From: Laguncularia racemosa
Lineage: Eukaryota > Streptophyta > Magnoliopsida > Myrtales > Combretaceae
Direction of reading: 5' to 3'
DNA length: 64,000 bases
NCBI GenBank assembly: GCA_037954665.1
Contig: JBBMOL010000423.1
Location: 248,001 to 312,000, forward strand
This document shows positions 22,436 through 33,084 of the stretch, piece after piece. Both the position numbers and the translations under genes were made by a program. Each line of letters opens with the position of its first letter. Position 1 is the first letter of the stretch. Under the pieces are notes generated by a model. That model made no database searches. It was not told where the DNA came from and saw only the letters and a list, made by a program, of their open reading frames with translations.

Positions 22436-22450
22436 GGCTTTGATACCATT
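22436..22450 (-). other. Copia primer-binding site (tRNA-Met)
   Basis: On the minus strand AATGGTATCAAAGCC follows the 5' LTR immediately. It differs by one base from TGGTATCAGAGCC, the usual complement of initiator tRNA-Met in plant copia elements. Confidence 0.75.
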
Positions 22451-22770
22451 AGTTAGTTTTAATTCATCAGAACATAAGAAAACTTGAGGAACTAAAAAGC
22501 TTATTTTAAACAAAGGAAGAAGGATGTGGAAAGCTCTGTTTCTACTGCAAACTGTTTTGTTCCATTTTGCTTATTAGGTTACAATATATATATAAATGGG
22601 AGCAAAATACAAGACAAATTTGATAGGACATGTGACCAACTAAATCTACTTAACCAAGTCACAATGATATGGTCTCCCTTAACAACTTACAATCAATAAA
22701 AAAGAGTAGTCTAATATATCTTGCAAATCAGATTTTAGGAGTGTAAAAGAAAAATCTTACCTCACCATTA
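22451..22770 (-). repeat. 5' LTR of copia element
   Basis: 320 bp, partner of 17606-17917. Its inner edge is directly adjacent to the primer site. A TATATATATA stretch at 22583-22592, also in the other LTR, may be the promoter TATA region. Visible differences from the partner suggest an old insertion. Confidence 0.88.
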
Positions 22771-22842
22771 CCCTTCCTTTCGCCATTGCTTATAATGAGT
22801 TATTTCTATTTTTTATCAACCCATTCTCCATCAATTTTTCAG

Positions 22843-23089
22843 AGACGAAGAGAGAGGATCAATCAACGGATGAGAATACTACAGAATCTTATACCTAATG
22901 GAACCAAGGTAGCTGTTTCTCAGCTAGTGAACCACTTCATTATTTGTGTTCATCAGCTGTTGTTATGGATTTGCTCCAAACAAAGAGGATTGGAGGACAC
23001 AACACAATATGATCTGTATATGATTTCTGTGACGGGTGGATATAAGTACGATGCTTGAAGAGGCAGTTCATTACGCCAAGTTCTTGTAG
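22843..23089 (+). pseudogene. bHLH domain exons 3 and 4
   Basis: Exon 3 (22843-22908), after a clear TTTTTCAG acceptor, encodes RRRERINQRMRILQNLIPNG plus TK: the basic region, helix 1 and loop start. Exon 4 from 23036 reads VDISTMLEEAVHYAKFL, then a TAG at 23087-23089, then LQIKL: helix 2. The DNA-contacting E and R of the ERxR core are kept. Domain sequence and exon break (after NGTK) match RSL-class factors. Sequence after about 23110 no longer follows the family. Confidence 0.8.
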
Positions 23090-23110
23090 CTCCAGATAAA
23101 GTTAAAGAAG

Positions 23111-24786
23111 AAATTAACCAACGTCTATGTCGTATAAGTGGGCTATTCATTTCTTCCATGGAGGTGTAAACCTTAGAAAAATGTCAAATATCATTCTAAA
23201 ATTTGTTTGTTGATAATTACGTGGATATAGACGAGCATAGCACACGGCAACAGCATTGTGTGGCATACCATGGTGGCAAAAAGGATTTTTAAAATTCCAT
23301 AAAAAACATGCATTATTAAAAAAAAAAAATTGGCGGAAAAGTTTAGGAATTATCGTAAAAAATACAGAAAATTTTCAGAAAACGAAAAAGCATATTATAT
23401 TTGTCGTCTCTTTGCTTAGTTTATTTATTTATTTTTGCTCGTTAGAGAGTATTTTACGTTTGGGCTGATGTTTTTGTCCATGTTTCTTCTAATTTTCCAA
23501 ATCTTGAGCTCTGATGAGTTATGGATATACGCCGCCGCTGTTGTCTGCAGTGGACCCAACATTGGTCTCAACCAAAGCATTTGATCGGCTAACCTATGAA
23601 TGAGTTCAGAAACTATAGGAAACGTATGCTTCATCAACCATTTGGACGTCATGAAAAATGAGTTGGACAACCATTCCAATATATCCGGACCCCCTAATAA
23701 CCAAGGACTTCCAAAAATTAAGGTTCATATGGAGGAGCAGCCACTTATTTTATTTGTCTCCGAAATAAAACTATAATCTTTCAATCTCCCTATCAACATT
23801 CTTTATCCCACTAGTTGATTGTAATTGTGGTTTAATTATGCGCAGATGGACTATGTAGCCACTTTCGTTAAGTCTGATGATGTATTTGGTCAACATTTTT
23901 TACTGCGTCTCTCAAGGGTTGAAGCCTTGTGGGGTAGTTATATATGTAATAACCTTGTTGTCTAAAACATATATTTTCAAGTTTGTGAGGAAGTGTCGAT
24001 TAAATATATTGTATTGTATCTAGTGCTGTAAATCATATAGTTGAGATTATCAATTATGATATCTCAAAGAATAGTTAGCTCTCATGTATTTGTCGTTGTT
24101 CATTATAAGTAGAGGGGCTAATGTAATTAAATTCCTTATTTACCTCATCCCAACAATTCAATCATATTATTTTTCATGATCAAACAAATATTCAGCCACA
24201 ATAAAGATAAAAGAAAATGATTTATTTTTCTATTGCAGATGATAGCTCAAGCTCTATCTAAAATTGACATTGAACATGCCCGAGCTTAATGTAATAAAAG
24301 CTTGCCTATGCTTGCTTTTTATTTAAAAATTTATAATAATTTCGATATTCTCTTTATTTAGACAATAATTTCTTTGTAATTTAAACTTAAATAAATTTCA
24401 CATTTGGATTTAGTTCTATATCCTCTCATAAAATTAAAATCACTTTTGTGATTATCAAATTGAAATTTAAGTGTCCCTACCCTCCATGCTAGATATCATA
24501 GGAATTAAATATATAAACAAAAAAGCAACACTTCATTAGTGCTGTCTAGATCTTATTTGAAATCACTGTAAAACCCTTTTTTACATAAAATTTATCATTC
24601 ACAATTACTAACTCGTTCAATCACTATCATTAAAACCTCTCTTACAAAGCAAACTAATATATACAAGATTCTTTTTCAAGTTTGGACAAACAAGTCAATA
24701 ATAACTAGACACAATTTCTTGTTAGAAGTGAAATGGAGATCTACGAACTCACTCCTTACACTTTCATTGAATTTTCATTAACCTTT
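23111..24786. other. 3' flank of bHLH pseudogene, no gene seen
   Basis: About 1.7 kb, becoming more AT-rich rightwards, with no recognisable gene or element. It ends at the 5-bp AAGAT target duplication of the next retrotransposon. Confidence 0.5.
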
Positions 24787-24791
24787 AAGAT

Positions 24792-26946
24792 TGTCGAGTC
24801 TAATTTTTGAATTCCCATTCCTAATCCAATCTAGACTAGACTCTATGCTCATCTAATGTAGATCATCGACTTGAATTAGGAATTTCGTTTGATTTTTGGA
24901 GTCGCCACCCAACTGTTGTTGGGAAAATTGAATTAAAACTAAAGGAGCGGATTAGTCTTAATTTGGACTACTAGTCGTCGTTATTTCCTCTTCTCGTTTT
25001 TGTGAAAAGAGGAAAAGGGAAAACTAGAGTTTCTAAGTCCGGAGGCTAACCTATTAAAACCTTTACGGTTACCACATAATCTCCTGAAATTGTTCCTCTT
25101 TAGAAATGTGTTTTTATTGTGTTTTTGTTACTTTTTATTATGTTTTTGAATTATTTTAAGAAAATGATTTTTTATTCATTTTATGGGTTGACCCAGATGG
25201 GTGCCTACGTACCTGCTACTCAGGATCAAACAAGCCGTAGTTCGCTTTTCTGAAAACCTTAAGTTGGTTTGGTGAATTTTAATTTATGAAACCTCTTTTA
25301 GTTTATGTTCTTACCATTTTTGGGATTTTTTTTTCTTTTTTTTTTTTTCTAAAAACTTCGAAGCCTAAGCTTTGATTTTATTTTGAAAATGATTTTAGGG
25401 AAAACCATCAATTTTGGATTTATTCGAAGAAAAGGATTTTTCTAAGTGCTAAAACTCATTTTTTATGATTCTTTTATAATTTTTGAATTTTTTTATGATT
25501 TTTGTGATTTCTGAGAATTTTGTGGATTTTTGTGATTTTTGGGAATTTTTGTTGATTTTCGTGATTTTTGGAATTTTTGGGAATTTTTGTGATTTTTGGG
25601 ATTTTTTGGGATTTTTGGTTTATTATCTATCCTATTTTGACATCTAAAATTTTATTATTATTTTCCTAATGTTTATTATTATTATTTTATTATTTTTTAT
25701 TTACCTATTTATCTATTTATTATTATTATTTTTCTACATTATTAAATTCTAGAAAAATCTAATTTCTACATTTTCCTATTTATTAAAAATAAAACATAAA
25801 CAAACAAATAAATAAATAAATAAATAAATAAATAACAAATAATAAATTAATTAATTAATTCAGAATAAATAAATAAACAAAATTAATTAAATAAAAAAAA
25901 TTCGGAAAATCCGACTTACCTGGATCCGGGTCGGTGCGCGGGTCTGATCCGTCGGGTCGAATCGGGTCGGGTCGGGTCGATCGGACACAGCGGCGGGGAA
26001 GGCTCGTTCACGGCGTTCCGGTGGCCTTTTGCAGCGGGTGAGGTGTCGAATCCTAGCTTCACGAGGTTGCTGAATCCAATGGTGGCGGTGGTTTGCTCCC
26101 AGATCGCCTCCTGGTGGTGGTTCAACTCCGACTGGTGCTTCGCGGTTTTGGGTCTCCTCCGATGCTCTCCGATTTGCACTCTTTCCTCTCTTTCTCTCAA
26201 TTCTGATTCCTCCTTTGGCTTCCTCCCTTCGATTCCTATTTATAGACACTTGAAACCGAGCTGGATAAGCTCGGATTTCCTCCGATTGAAGCTGATCGGA
26301 TTTTCGGTTAGAAAAACCAACTCCGATTTGTGTAAATCCTTTGATTTGTTGCGATTTGATTCAAATTAGATAATGTTTATCTTATTTATGTTGAAGATCT
26401 GTTGGATTTGTGCAAAAAATATAATCGAAACGGTCGAAATACGAATTTTTCCTTCCGCCGGCGATCTCGGGCTCGAGGTAGGAGACGATCACGCGCCCGG
26501 CGTGTGCGCTTCCTCCAGCCAATCAGATGCTGCCACGTGTCCTGGGTAAATGAAAAATTCACAAAACGCGGAAACTGCTTCCCCCGCGTTTCAAACCCGT
26601 GACCGAGCCCCCCTGCGCGCGCCTTAGCCATGGTCCGGACCAGCTAGGCTAGCCCATTTTCCTGATTTTCTTTTATTCGCAAATTGCATATATGCAATGC
26701 GATTTTTTTTATATATTTTTTGTATTTTTTGAAATTTCAAAAATTTGTAAAAATTATTTATTATTCATTATTGCCATTTCTGAAATCATTTTTCAAAATT
26801 GATGTTTTTTCCTATTCATTTTTATTTTTTGAATATTTTTAATTATTTATGCTAAATTAGGGAAAAATTGGAAAAAATTGAAAAAAATTGGAAATTGATT
26901 ATTATTGATTATTGTGGATTCCTAGGGCAAAAATGGGGTGTTTACA
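24792..26946 (-). repeat. 3' LTR of Ogre-1
   Basis: 2,155 bp, near-identical along its length to 35122-37231. It holds a minus-strand TATAAATAG (26236-26244), a GC-rich transcribed region (about 25910-26640) and a block conserved in all four Ogre LTRs of the window (25202-25250). A GGGTC-repeat length difference from its partner lies near 25930-25980. The left end meets AAGAT. Confidence 0.93.
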
Positions 26947-26962
26947 GCTGCCCCTCTTTGTA
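26947..26962 (-). other. Polypurine tract of Ogre-1
   Basis: On the minus strand CAAAGAGGGGCAGC directly precedes the TGTAAACACC start of the 3' LTR. This is the expected plus-strand primer site. Confidence 0.7.
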
Positions 26963-26999
26963 GTAAAGTTTGAAAAACTTGACTACAAAGACAAAAAAG

Positions 27000-28500
27000 A
27001 AAAGACGCCATTTTTTGCCTCTTAAATAGGTTTTTTGGTAGGAAAATGCTCCATGAGCTAATAATCCCACGATTTAAGATGTTCCTAACAATTTAGAACG
27101 ATGTTCCTTCCCAAAAAGTGCTTTATGGGCTGACTAATTGGCAATGGGACATGTCTCCATCATTGTGTAGGAATGCATGAGAAATGATGATAGGAAGCGT
27201 CTTATCAGACTTGCAACCTTGGAAAGAAAATTTACTTAGGAAGCGCCCTTATGAGCTGGCTACCTGTCAACAGAAGCGTCTTGTTAGACTAGCAATTGTT
27301 TGGAGGAATATTTCCGAAAAGTGCCCCGAGAGCTGACTAATCGAGAGAGTTTAGGAAAGTGCCCCTTATGGGCTGACTAACCTTGAGTGGAATGCCTTAG
27401 GAAATGCCCCCTATAGGCTAACCTTGAGGTAGATTTTTAGGAAAGTGCCCCCTATGGGCTAACTAACCTTTGATGGGATTGTCTCAAAAAGTGCCCCCTA
27501 TGGGCTGACTATGAGAACAGATTTTTAGGAAAGTGCCCCCTATGGGCTGACTAACCTTTGATGGGATTTGTCTCAAAAAGTGCCCCCTATGGGCTGACCA
27601 TGAGAACAAGGTTTTAGGAAAGTGCCCCCTATGGGCTAACTAACCTTTGAATTGAATTTTGCCTCAAAAAGTGCCCCCTATGGGCTGACCATGAGGTAGA
27701 TTTTTAGGAAAGCGCCCCCTATGGGCTGACTAACCTGGAGTTGAATTTGTCTCAAAAAGTGCCCCCTATGGGCTAACCATGAGAACAAAGTTTTAGGAAA
27801 GTGCCCCCTATGGGCTGACTAACCTAGAGTTGAATTTGTCTCAAAAAGTGCCCCCTATGGGCTAACCATGAGAACAAAGTTTTAGGAAAGTGCCCCCTAT
27901 GGGCTGACTAACCTGGAGTTGAATTGTCTCAAAAAGTGCCCCCTATGGGCTGACCATGAGAACAAAGTTTTAGGAAAGTGTCCCCTATGGGCTGACTAAC
28001 CTGGATTGGATTTGCCTTAAAAAGTGCCCCCTATGGGCTGACCATGAGGACAAAGTTTTAGGAAAGTGCCCCCTGTGGGCTGACTAACCTGGATTGGATT
28101 TGCCTCAAAAAGTGCCCCCTATGGGCTGACCATGAGGACAAAGTTTTTAGGAAAGTACCCCCTATGGGCTGACTAACCTGGATTGGATTTGCCTCAAAAA
28201 GTGCCCCCTATGGGCTGACCATGAGGACAAAGTTTTTAGGAAAGTGCCCCCTATGGGCTAACTAACCTAATATAAAAATGATATCTAGGAAGGCATCTTT
28301 ATAGACCGACCTTGGAAGAGATCTAGGGAAGTGCCCCTTTTTGGGCTGACTACCCTATGATGAAAATGATGGCTCAAAAGGTGCCCCATGTGGGCTAACC
28401 TTGAGAGATCTGGGGAAGTGCCCCTTTTTGAGCTGACCACCCTATTAAAGGGCATGTTCAGACAAGTGCCCCACTACGGGCTGACTCATCTTATGCTTCT
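27000..28500 (-). repeat. Tandem array between pol and 3' LTR of Ogre-1
   Basis: About twenty copies of GTGCCCCCTATGGGCT spaced 42-46 bp. Alternate copies differ in their flanks ('GACTAACCTGGA' against 'GACCATGAGGACAAAG'), so the true higher-order unit is about 88-90 bp. The array is most regular at 27430-28260 and degenerates outward. It is non-coding. Tandem repeats at this position are known for Ogre elements and may seed satellite arrays. Confidence 0.92.
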
Positions 28501-28983
28501 GAATATACTTTCTACAGCCTGAACTAAATGATGTGATGATATGATGATAGTTATTTATTTTAATATGCTTGCCAGTTTATCGTGGATAGCAACCAAACAA
28601 CCGAACCTTCGGGCTGGTTTGCTTCTGCTTCATTTCTTCTTATCTTGACACAGGGTCGACAATTTTGATGTGCTCCCTTTCTTTATACACAACGCTCTTT
28701 TGACGGTAATGTTACCATAATAACGCGCTCAGTTTTAATGCTAAAAAATAGATAGGATTATATCACAAACCATATTAAGATTCATTATCATTTTAGTGTT
28801 TATTTTTTCATTGGTGAAATGGTAGGTAATGTGTTTAAGGATATTTGTTATGGTGCGAATTGATTTGGATTATTGACCATTCAGGGATATTAACTTTGCT
28901 TGTAAAAAGTAAAAACTTGACTCAACGAAATTTGTATCGAACCTTGGCTTTCATAAACATTGGCAAAATTTCAATTCCCTTGC
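28500..28983 (-). other. Untranslated region 3' of Ogre-1 pol
   Basis: Non-coding 0.5 kb between the pol stop and the tandem array. A similar stretch follows pol in Ogre-2 (about 43130-43570), including the shared GTTTATCGTGGATAGCAA. Confidence 0.6.
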
Positions 28984-31900
28984 CTAAGGATAGTACATCT
29001 TTACAGCATTTGTGTTAATGGGGTCTCTCAACTCGGGACCATCCATCTAAGTTAATATCAGAGCACCTCCTAACAGAACCTTTTTTACCACATATGGACC
29101 CTCATAGTTTGGGGTGAATTTTCCTCTGGAGTCCTACGCGTTCGGGAGAACCTTCTTTAACACCAGATCCCCCTCTTTAAAGTACCGAGGCCTCATCTTC
29201 TTATTAAATGCTCGGGCCATTCTTTGTTGGTAACACTGGCCATGACATAATGCGGTAAGTCTTCTTTCATCAATCAGATTCAGCTGATCAAGTCTCTTCT
29301 TTACCCAGTCTGATTCGGTTAACTGAGTTTCTGACAGGATTCTGAATGATGGTATCTCAACTTCAACTGGTAGCACTGCCTCTGTACCATATACCAATGA
29401 GTAAGGGCTAGCTCCTGTAGATGTTCTTATTGAAGTCCTGTAAGCCATGAGAGCAAACGGTAACATTTCATGCCAATCTTTGTAAGTTGTTGTCATTTTC
29501 TCGATGATCTTTTTAATATTTTTGTTAGCTGCTTCTACTGCCCCGTTCATTTGAGGTCGGTAGGGAGTTGAATTTCTGTGGTTTATGTGGAATTGTTGAC
29601 ATAAACCTATCATCGATTTGTTGTTAAGATTGGTACCGTTGTCGGTGATGATGGACTCAGGAACTCCGTATCGGGCTATTATGTCCCTTTTTAAGAAGCA
29701 GACTATTACCCCTTTTGTGACATTGGCATATGATGAAGCTTCTACCCACTTGGTGAAGTAATCGATCGCTACCAGTATAAATCTGTGGCCGTTGGATGTT
29801 GTTGGAGTGATAGGGCCAATTATGTCGATTCCCCACATGGAGAATGGTCATGGTGCTGATAACAAATGTAGCTCGTTGGGCGGAGCATTGATCCAGTTCG
29901 CATAGACTTGACACAAATGACAGTGCTTGACATATTTTATGCAATCTGATTCCATAGTCAACCAATAATATCCTAACCTCATGATTTTTCGGGCCAACAT
30001 GTAGCCATTCATATGAGGTCCACATACTCCTTCATGTACTTCTTTCATCAGTTTGCATGCTTCATCTTTGTCCACACATCTCAACAGGGTGGTATCAGAT
30101 GATCTCTTGTAAAGTATGGACCCACTTAATAGGAAATGGCTTGCTAACCTTTTGAGTGTTCTTTGGTCATTCTTGTTAGCCATTTCGGGGTATTTACCTT
30201 CTTGGAGAAAGGTCTTGATATCGTGATACCAGGGTTTGTTATCTTGTATCTTTTCAATTGTTAAACAGTAGGCGGGCCGACTTTCGATGTCTATTTTCAT
30301 CGGTTGAACTTCGGCTTCTCCTGTTATCTGGATCATAGATGCTAGTGTGGCTAGGGCATCTGCGAACTAATTCTGAGTTCTCGGGATGTATGTGAAAGTG
30401 ATTTCCTTGAATTCTTCAACTAGCTCTGTCAAGTGTTGATGGTACGGTACCGGTTTGGGGTCTTTAGTCTTGTATTCCCCTCTTGTCTGTAGTATGATGA
30501 GCGACGAATCCCCATATACTTCTAATTCGCGGATTCCCATTTGACAGGCCATTTTGAGGCCAAGAATACATGCTTCATATTCTGCGATATTATTGGTATA
30601 GGGAAATGTAAGTCTCGTCGCTGCAGGGAATTACGTGCCGTCCGGGGATATCAATACCGCCCCAACCCCACAACCGAATACATTAGCGGCTCCATCGAAA
30701 AACAGTTTCCATTTCGGGTTCTGCTCTGTCCCAAAGTCTTCTACCGGCCTATCTTCCACTGACAATATATTCTCATCCGGAAATTGGGCCTGTAGTTCTT
30801 GGGAATATGTCTCGACAGGGTGTTCCGCCAACTGGTCGGCTAAGGCTTGCCCTTTCATCGAGTTCTGATTTACGTATGTGATGTCAAACTTGGATAAGAG
30901 CATTTGCCACTTAGAAATTCTCCCTATCAAGGCTGGTTTCTCTGCCAAGTATTTCAAGGGATCATGTCTTGTTAGCAGTTCAATATGATAATAAAGGGTG
31001 TATTGCCTTAGTCGATGCATGACCCAGATTAAAGCACAACACGTCTTCTCCACCTCTGAGTACCTCTGTTCCCCATCTGTGAACTTCTTGCTCGGATAAT
31101 ATATGGAACGCTCTCTTCCCTCGTCATCTTTCTGCCCCAGCACACATCCCATGGATTCAGGGAGTATAGTGAGGTATAAGAATAAGGGCTTTCCTTGTTT
31201 CAGGACTATCAAAACCGGAGGTTTTGTAAGATAGTCTTTTATTGTTTCGAATGCCTCTTCGCATTTGTCATCCCATTCTATTGTGGTGTTCTTCTTCAAC
31301 AGACGGAATAATGGCCAGCATTTGTCGGTGAGCTGTGAGATAAAATGAGCTATGTAATTTAATCTTCCCAGTAAGCTTCTTACTTCTTTAACGGAGCGTG
31401 GGGAAGGTAATTCTAATATGGACTTTACCTTGTCAGGGTCGATTTTAATGCCTTCCTGGCTTATGACAAACCCTAACAATTTCCCCATTGTGACCCCGAA
31501 AGTACATTTTTCTGGGTTTAACTTAAGCTGGAACTTTCTCAGTCGTTTGAACAATTTCCTCAGGATACCTATATGGCTTTCTCCTTCTTTGGATTTGGCT
31601 ATCATGTCGTCGACATATACTTCCACCTCTTGATGCATCATATCGTGAAGTATAGCGACCATGGCTCTCTGATACGTTGCCCCGGCATTTTTGAAACCGA
31701 AGGGCATGACTTTGTAACAGAAAGTCCCCCATGTTGTGATGAAGGTCATTTTGGTTTTATCTTCCTCAGCCATTTTTATTTGATTATATCCTGAGAAACC
31801 GTCCATGAATGAGAAGAGATGGTTTCCCGCAGTATTGTCTACTAGAACATCAATGTGAGGTAGGAGGAAGTTATCCTTTGGCGTGGCTTGGTTTAAGTCC

Positions 31901-32406
31901 CGAAAGTCTACGCATACGCATACTTTTCCATTCTTTTTCATGACAGGGATTACATTTGCTACCCACTCTGGGTAGTCAGATACTTCAATGAACCCTACTT
32001 CTAGCAGTTTCTTGACTTCTTCTTTGATTTTCAATAAGATGTCAGGCCTAAATCTTCTCAGTTTTTGCTTTTTAGGTTTGACATCTTCCTTTGTGGGAAG
32101 CCTATGAACTACTATTGACTGGTCTAGCCCTAGCATGTCACCATATGACCAGGCAAACACATCTGCATATTCCGTTAATAGTTCGGTTATCTCACATTTT
32201 TGCTCGGCACTCAAACTGGTCCCAATTTTGAGGTTCTTAGGGTTTTCCATGCTTCCTAGATTTACTGTCTCCATAGGCTCGTCGATCGAGATTCCGCTTT
32301 GTTCATGTTTTAGCCAATTTTCTTGTATTATTTCGTGGTCTAAGATATCGCCTTCAACAACTGACCCAGCAGCGTTGGAAACGATATCAGCGTTCTTACT
32401 TTCTAC
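28984..32406 (-). pseudogene. Ogre-1 pol (RT, RNase H, archaeal-type RNase H, integrase)
   Basis: One reading frame of about 1,140 codons, broken only by four-to-five stops (about 30628, 30364, 29845, 29131, 29050). At least four are explained by single transitions when compared with Ogre-2 or the family (Q to TAA/TAG, W to TGA). RT: VDFRDLNQATPKDNF, FMDGFSGYNQIKM, active site YVDDM (about 31607-31620). RNase H: about 31150-30900. Second RNase H: FFDGAANVFGCGVGAVL then NIAEYEACILGLKMA and YGDSSLII. Integrase: HCHLC zinc-finger end (about 29920-29935), WGIDIIGPI, ITDNGTNLN, VEAANKNIKK, so the D-D-E residues are present. The 5' boundary is set at a probable splice acceptor (CGCAG before 32406). 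No frameshift was seen. Confidence 0.9.
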
Positions 32407-32543
32407 CTGCGCGAAATATCCCTGATGTCCGATGGTAGGAGATCTGAGTAAAATGAAAGCATATATATATAAGAAGGAAAAAAAAACAAACTGTAATTGA
32501 ACTTGATAAAGAGTCTCAATAAAATTTGTTTAATAATTTTTCT

Positions 32544-32831
32544 CTACTTTTGAGCTAACCTAGCGCTACTGATAGGATAACAAAACCAATTGTTCAGAGC
32601 CGGATGCTGGTTGGACGTGCGGGGGGTTGATTCCCCTTTGCTGTCGTCCTCTTCATTTATCCGCAGCTCTTGAATGATGTTTGCCTTTCGGAAAGATTGT
32701 TGGAGAGGTGGGATGCATATCTGGGTATCGATCGGCTTCCCCTTCATTCTACCTTTGACACTTTTCGTTTGCGCTTCTTCTGCGGCCGTAGGAATGTACC
32801 CAATGCTAGTGTTGTTGCCGCTGTTTGCCAT
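32544..32831 (-). pseudogene. Ogre-1 gag start fused to protease tail by deletion
   Basis: ATG at 32831 gives MANSGNN, matching the gag start of Ogre-2 (MANSGHN at 50130). After seven or eight codons the sequence jumps to the region that in Ogre-2 lies past the protease (YIPTAAEEAQTKSVKGRMKG against its YVLTSQEEAQARGIRGR). The join is near 32805-32815. The product is an open frame of about 96 codons with no zinc knuckle and no protease. The probable intron before RT starts downstream (about 32540-32407). Without gag and protease this copy cannot build particles on its own. Confidence 0.75.
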
Positions 32832-33084
32832 TTTGGTCTTGAGCGTGTGCAAATTGGGCTTCTAGGAGGGTTCAGTTGCTTGGGAGCTATTTTGATACCT
32901 GGCGCGCATTTTTCTTTTTCTTTTTTAGTATAATGTATGCAAATGCTATACATGTGTCACACGGATGCTAAAAATAAAAGGGTTGACAATTGATTGCCGA
33001 TGTAATATTGAAACTTTACTTTTATTAATATTGAATAATTTTTGGAGTTCAACATTCAAACAAATAAAAGATTATAATGATAAT

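Larger units (their letters stand above)
17606..22770 (-). mobile_element. Ty1/copia retrotransposon inside bHLH intron 2
   Basis: Complete minus-strand element of 5,165 bp with LTRs at 17606-17917 (3') and 22451-22770 (5'). It is flanked by a perfect 5-bp target duplication CCCTT (17601-17605 and 22771-22775). In element orientation the LTR starts TAATG rather than TG. A tRNA-Met primer site abuts the 5' LTR and a purine-rich CTTAAGGAG abuts the 3' LTR. It lies antisense to the bHLH gene, 33 bp past the intron donor. The intron without it would be about 100 bp. Gag and pol are broken by stops and by a foreign insert at 18545-18986. Confidence 0.9.
16705..23110 (+). pseudogene. RSL-type bHLH transcription factor, split by a copia element
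   Basis: Relic of a plant basic helix-loop-helix factor of the RHD6-LIKE (RSL) group, which controls root-hair growth in plants. Exon 1: 16705-17275 (MEYLGSFQGGEWDSMN). Exon 2: 17389-17572. Exon 3: 22843-22908. Exon 4: from about 23036. Introns 1-3 have GT donors. Lesions: a frameshift in exon 1 near 17100-17125; a net frameshift in exon 2 near 17530, after which another frame reads GSATDPQSLYAR, the family's lead-in to the basic region; a 5.2-kb copia insertion in intron 2; intron 3 acceptor reading GG at 23034-23035 instead of AG; and a TAG at 23087-23089 where Q is expected. The RSL assignment rests on the bHLH residues. It is very unlikely to make a functional protein. Confidence 0.82.

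Noticed and set aside
25887..26249. 120-codon minus-strand frame in the Ogre-1 LTR, repeated as 123 codons at 36176-36547
   Set aside because: The two copies are the two LTRs of one element, so their similarity is automatic. The frame starts at the TATA box and is absent from the Ogre-2 LTRs. It is GC-rich leader sequence, not a gene.
27340..28290. Possible CRISPR-like array
   Set aside because: Regular repeats and spacers superficially fit, but the spacers are themselves repeated in an A/B pattern, the DNA is plant nuclear, and the array sits at the known tandem-repeat position of Ogre elements.
32670..32933. Plus-strand frame of 87 codons in Ogre-1
   Set aside because: Lies opposite the gag-start/protease-tail remnant on the coding strand; a shadow frame.
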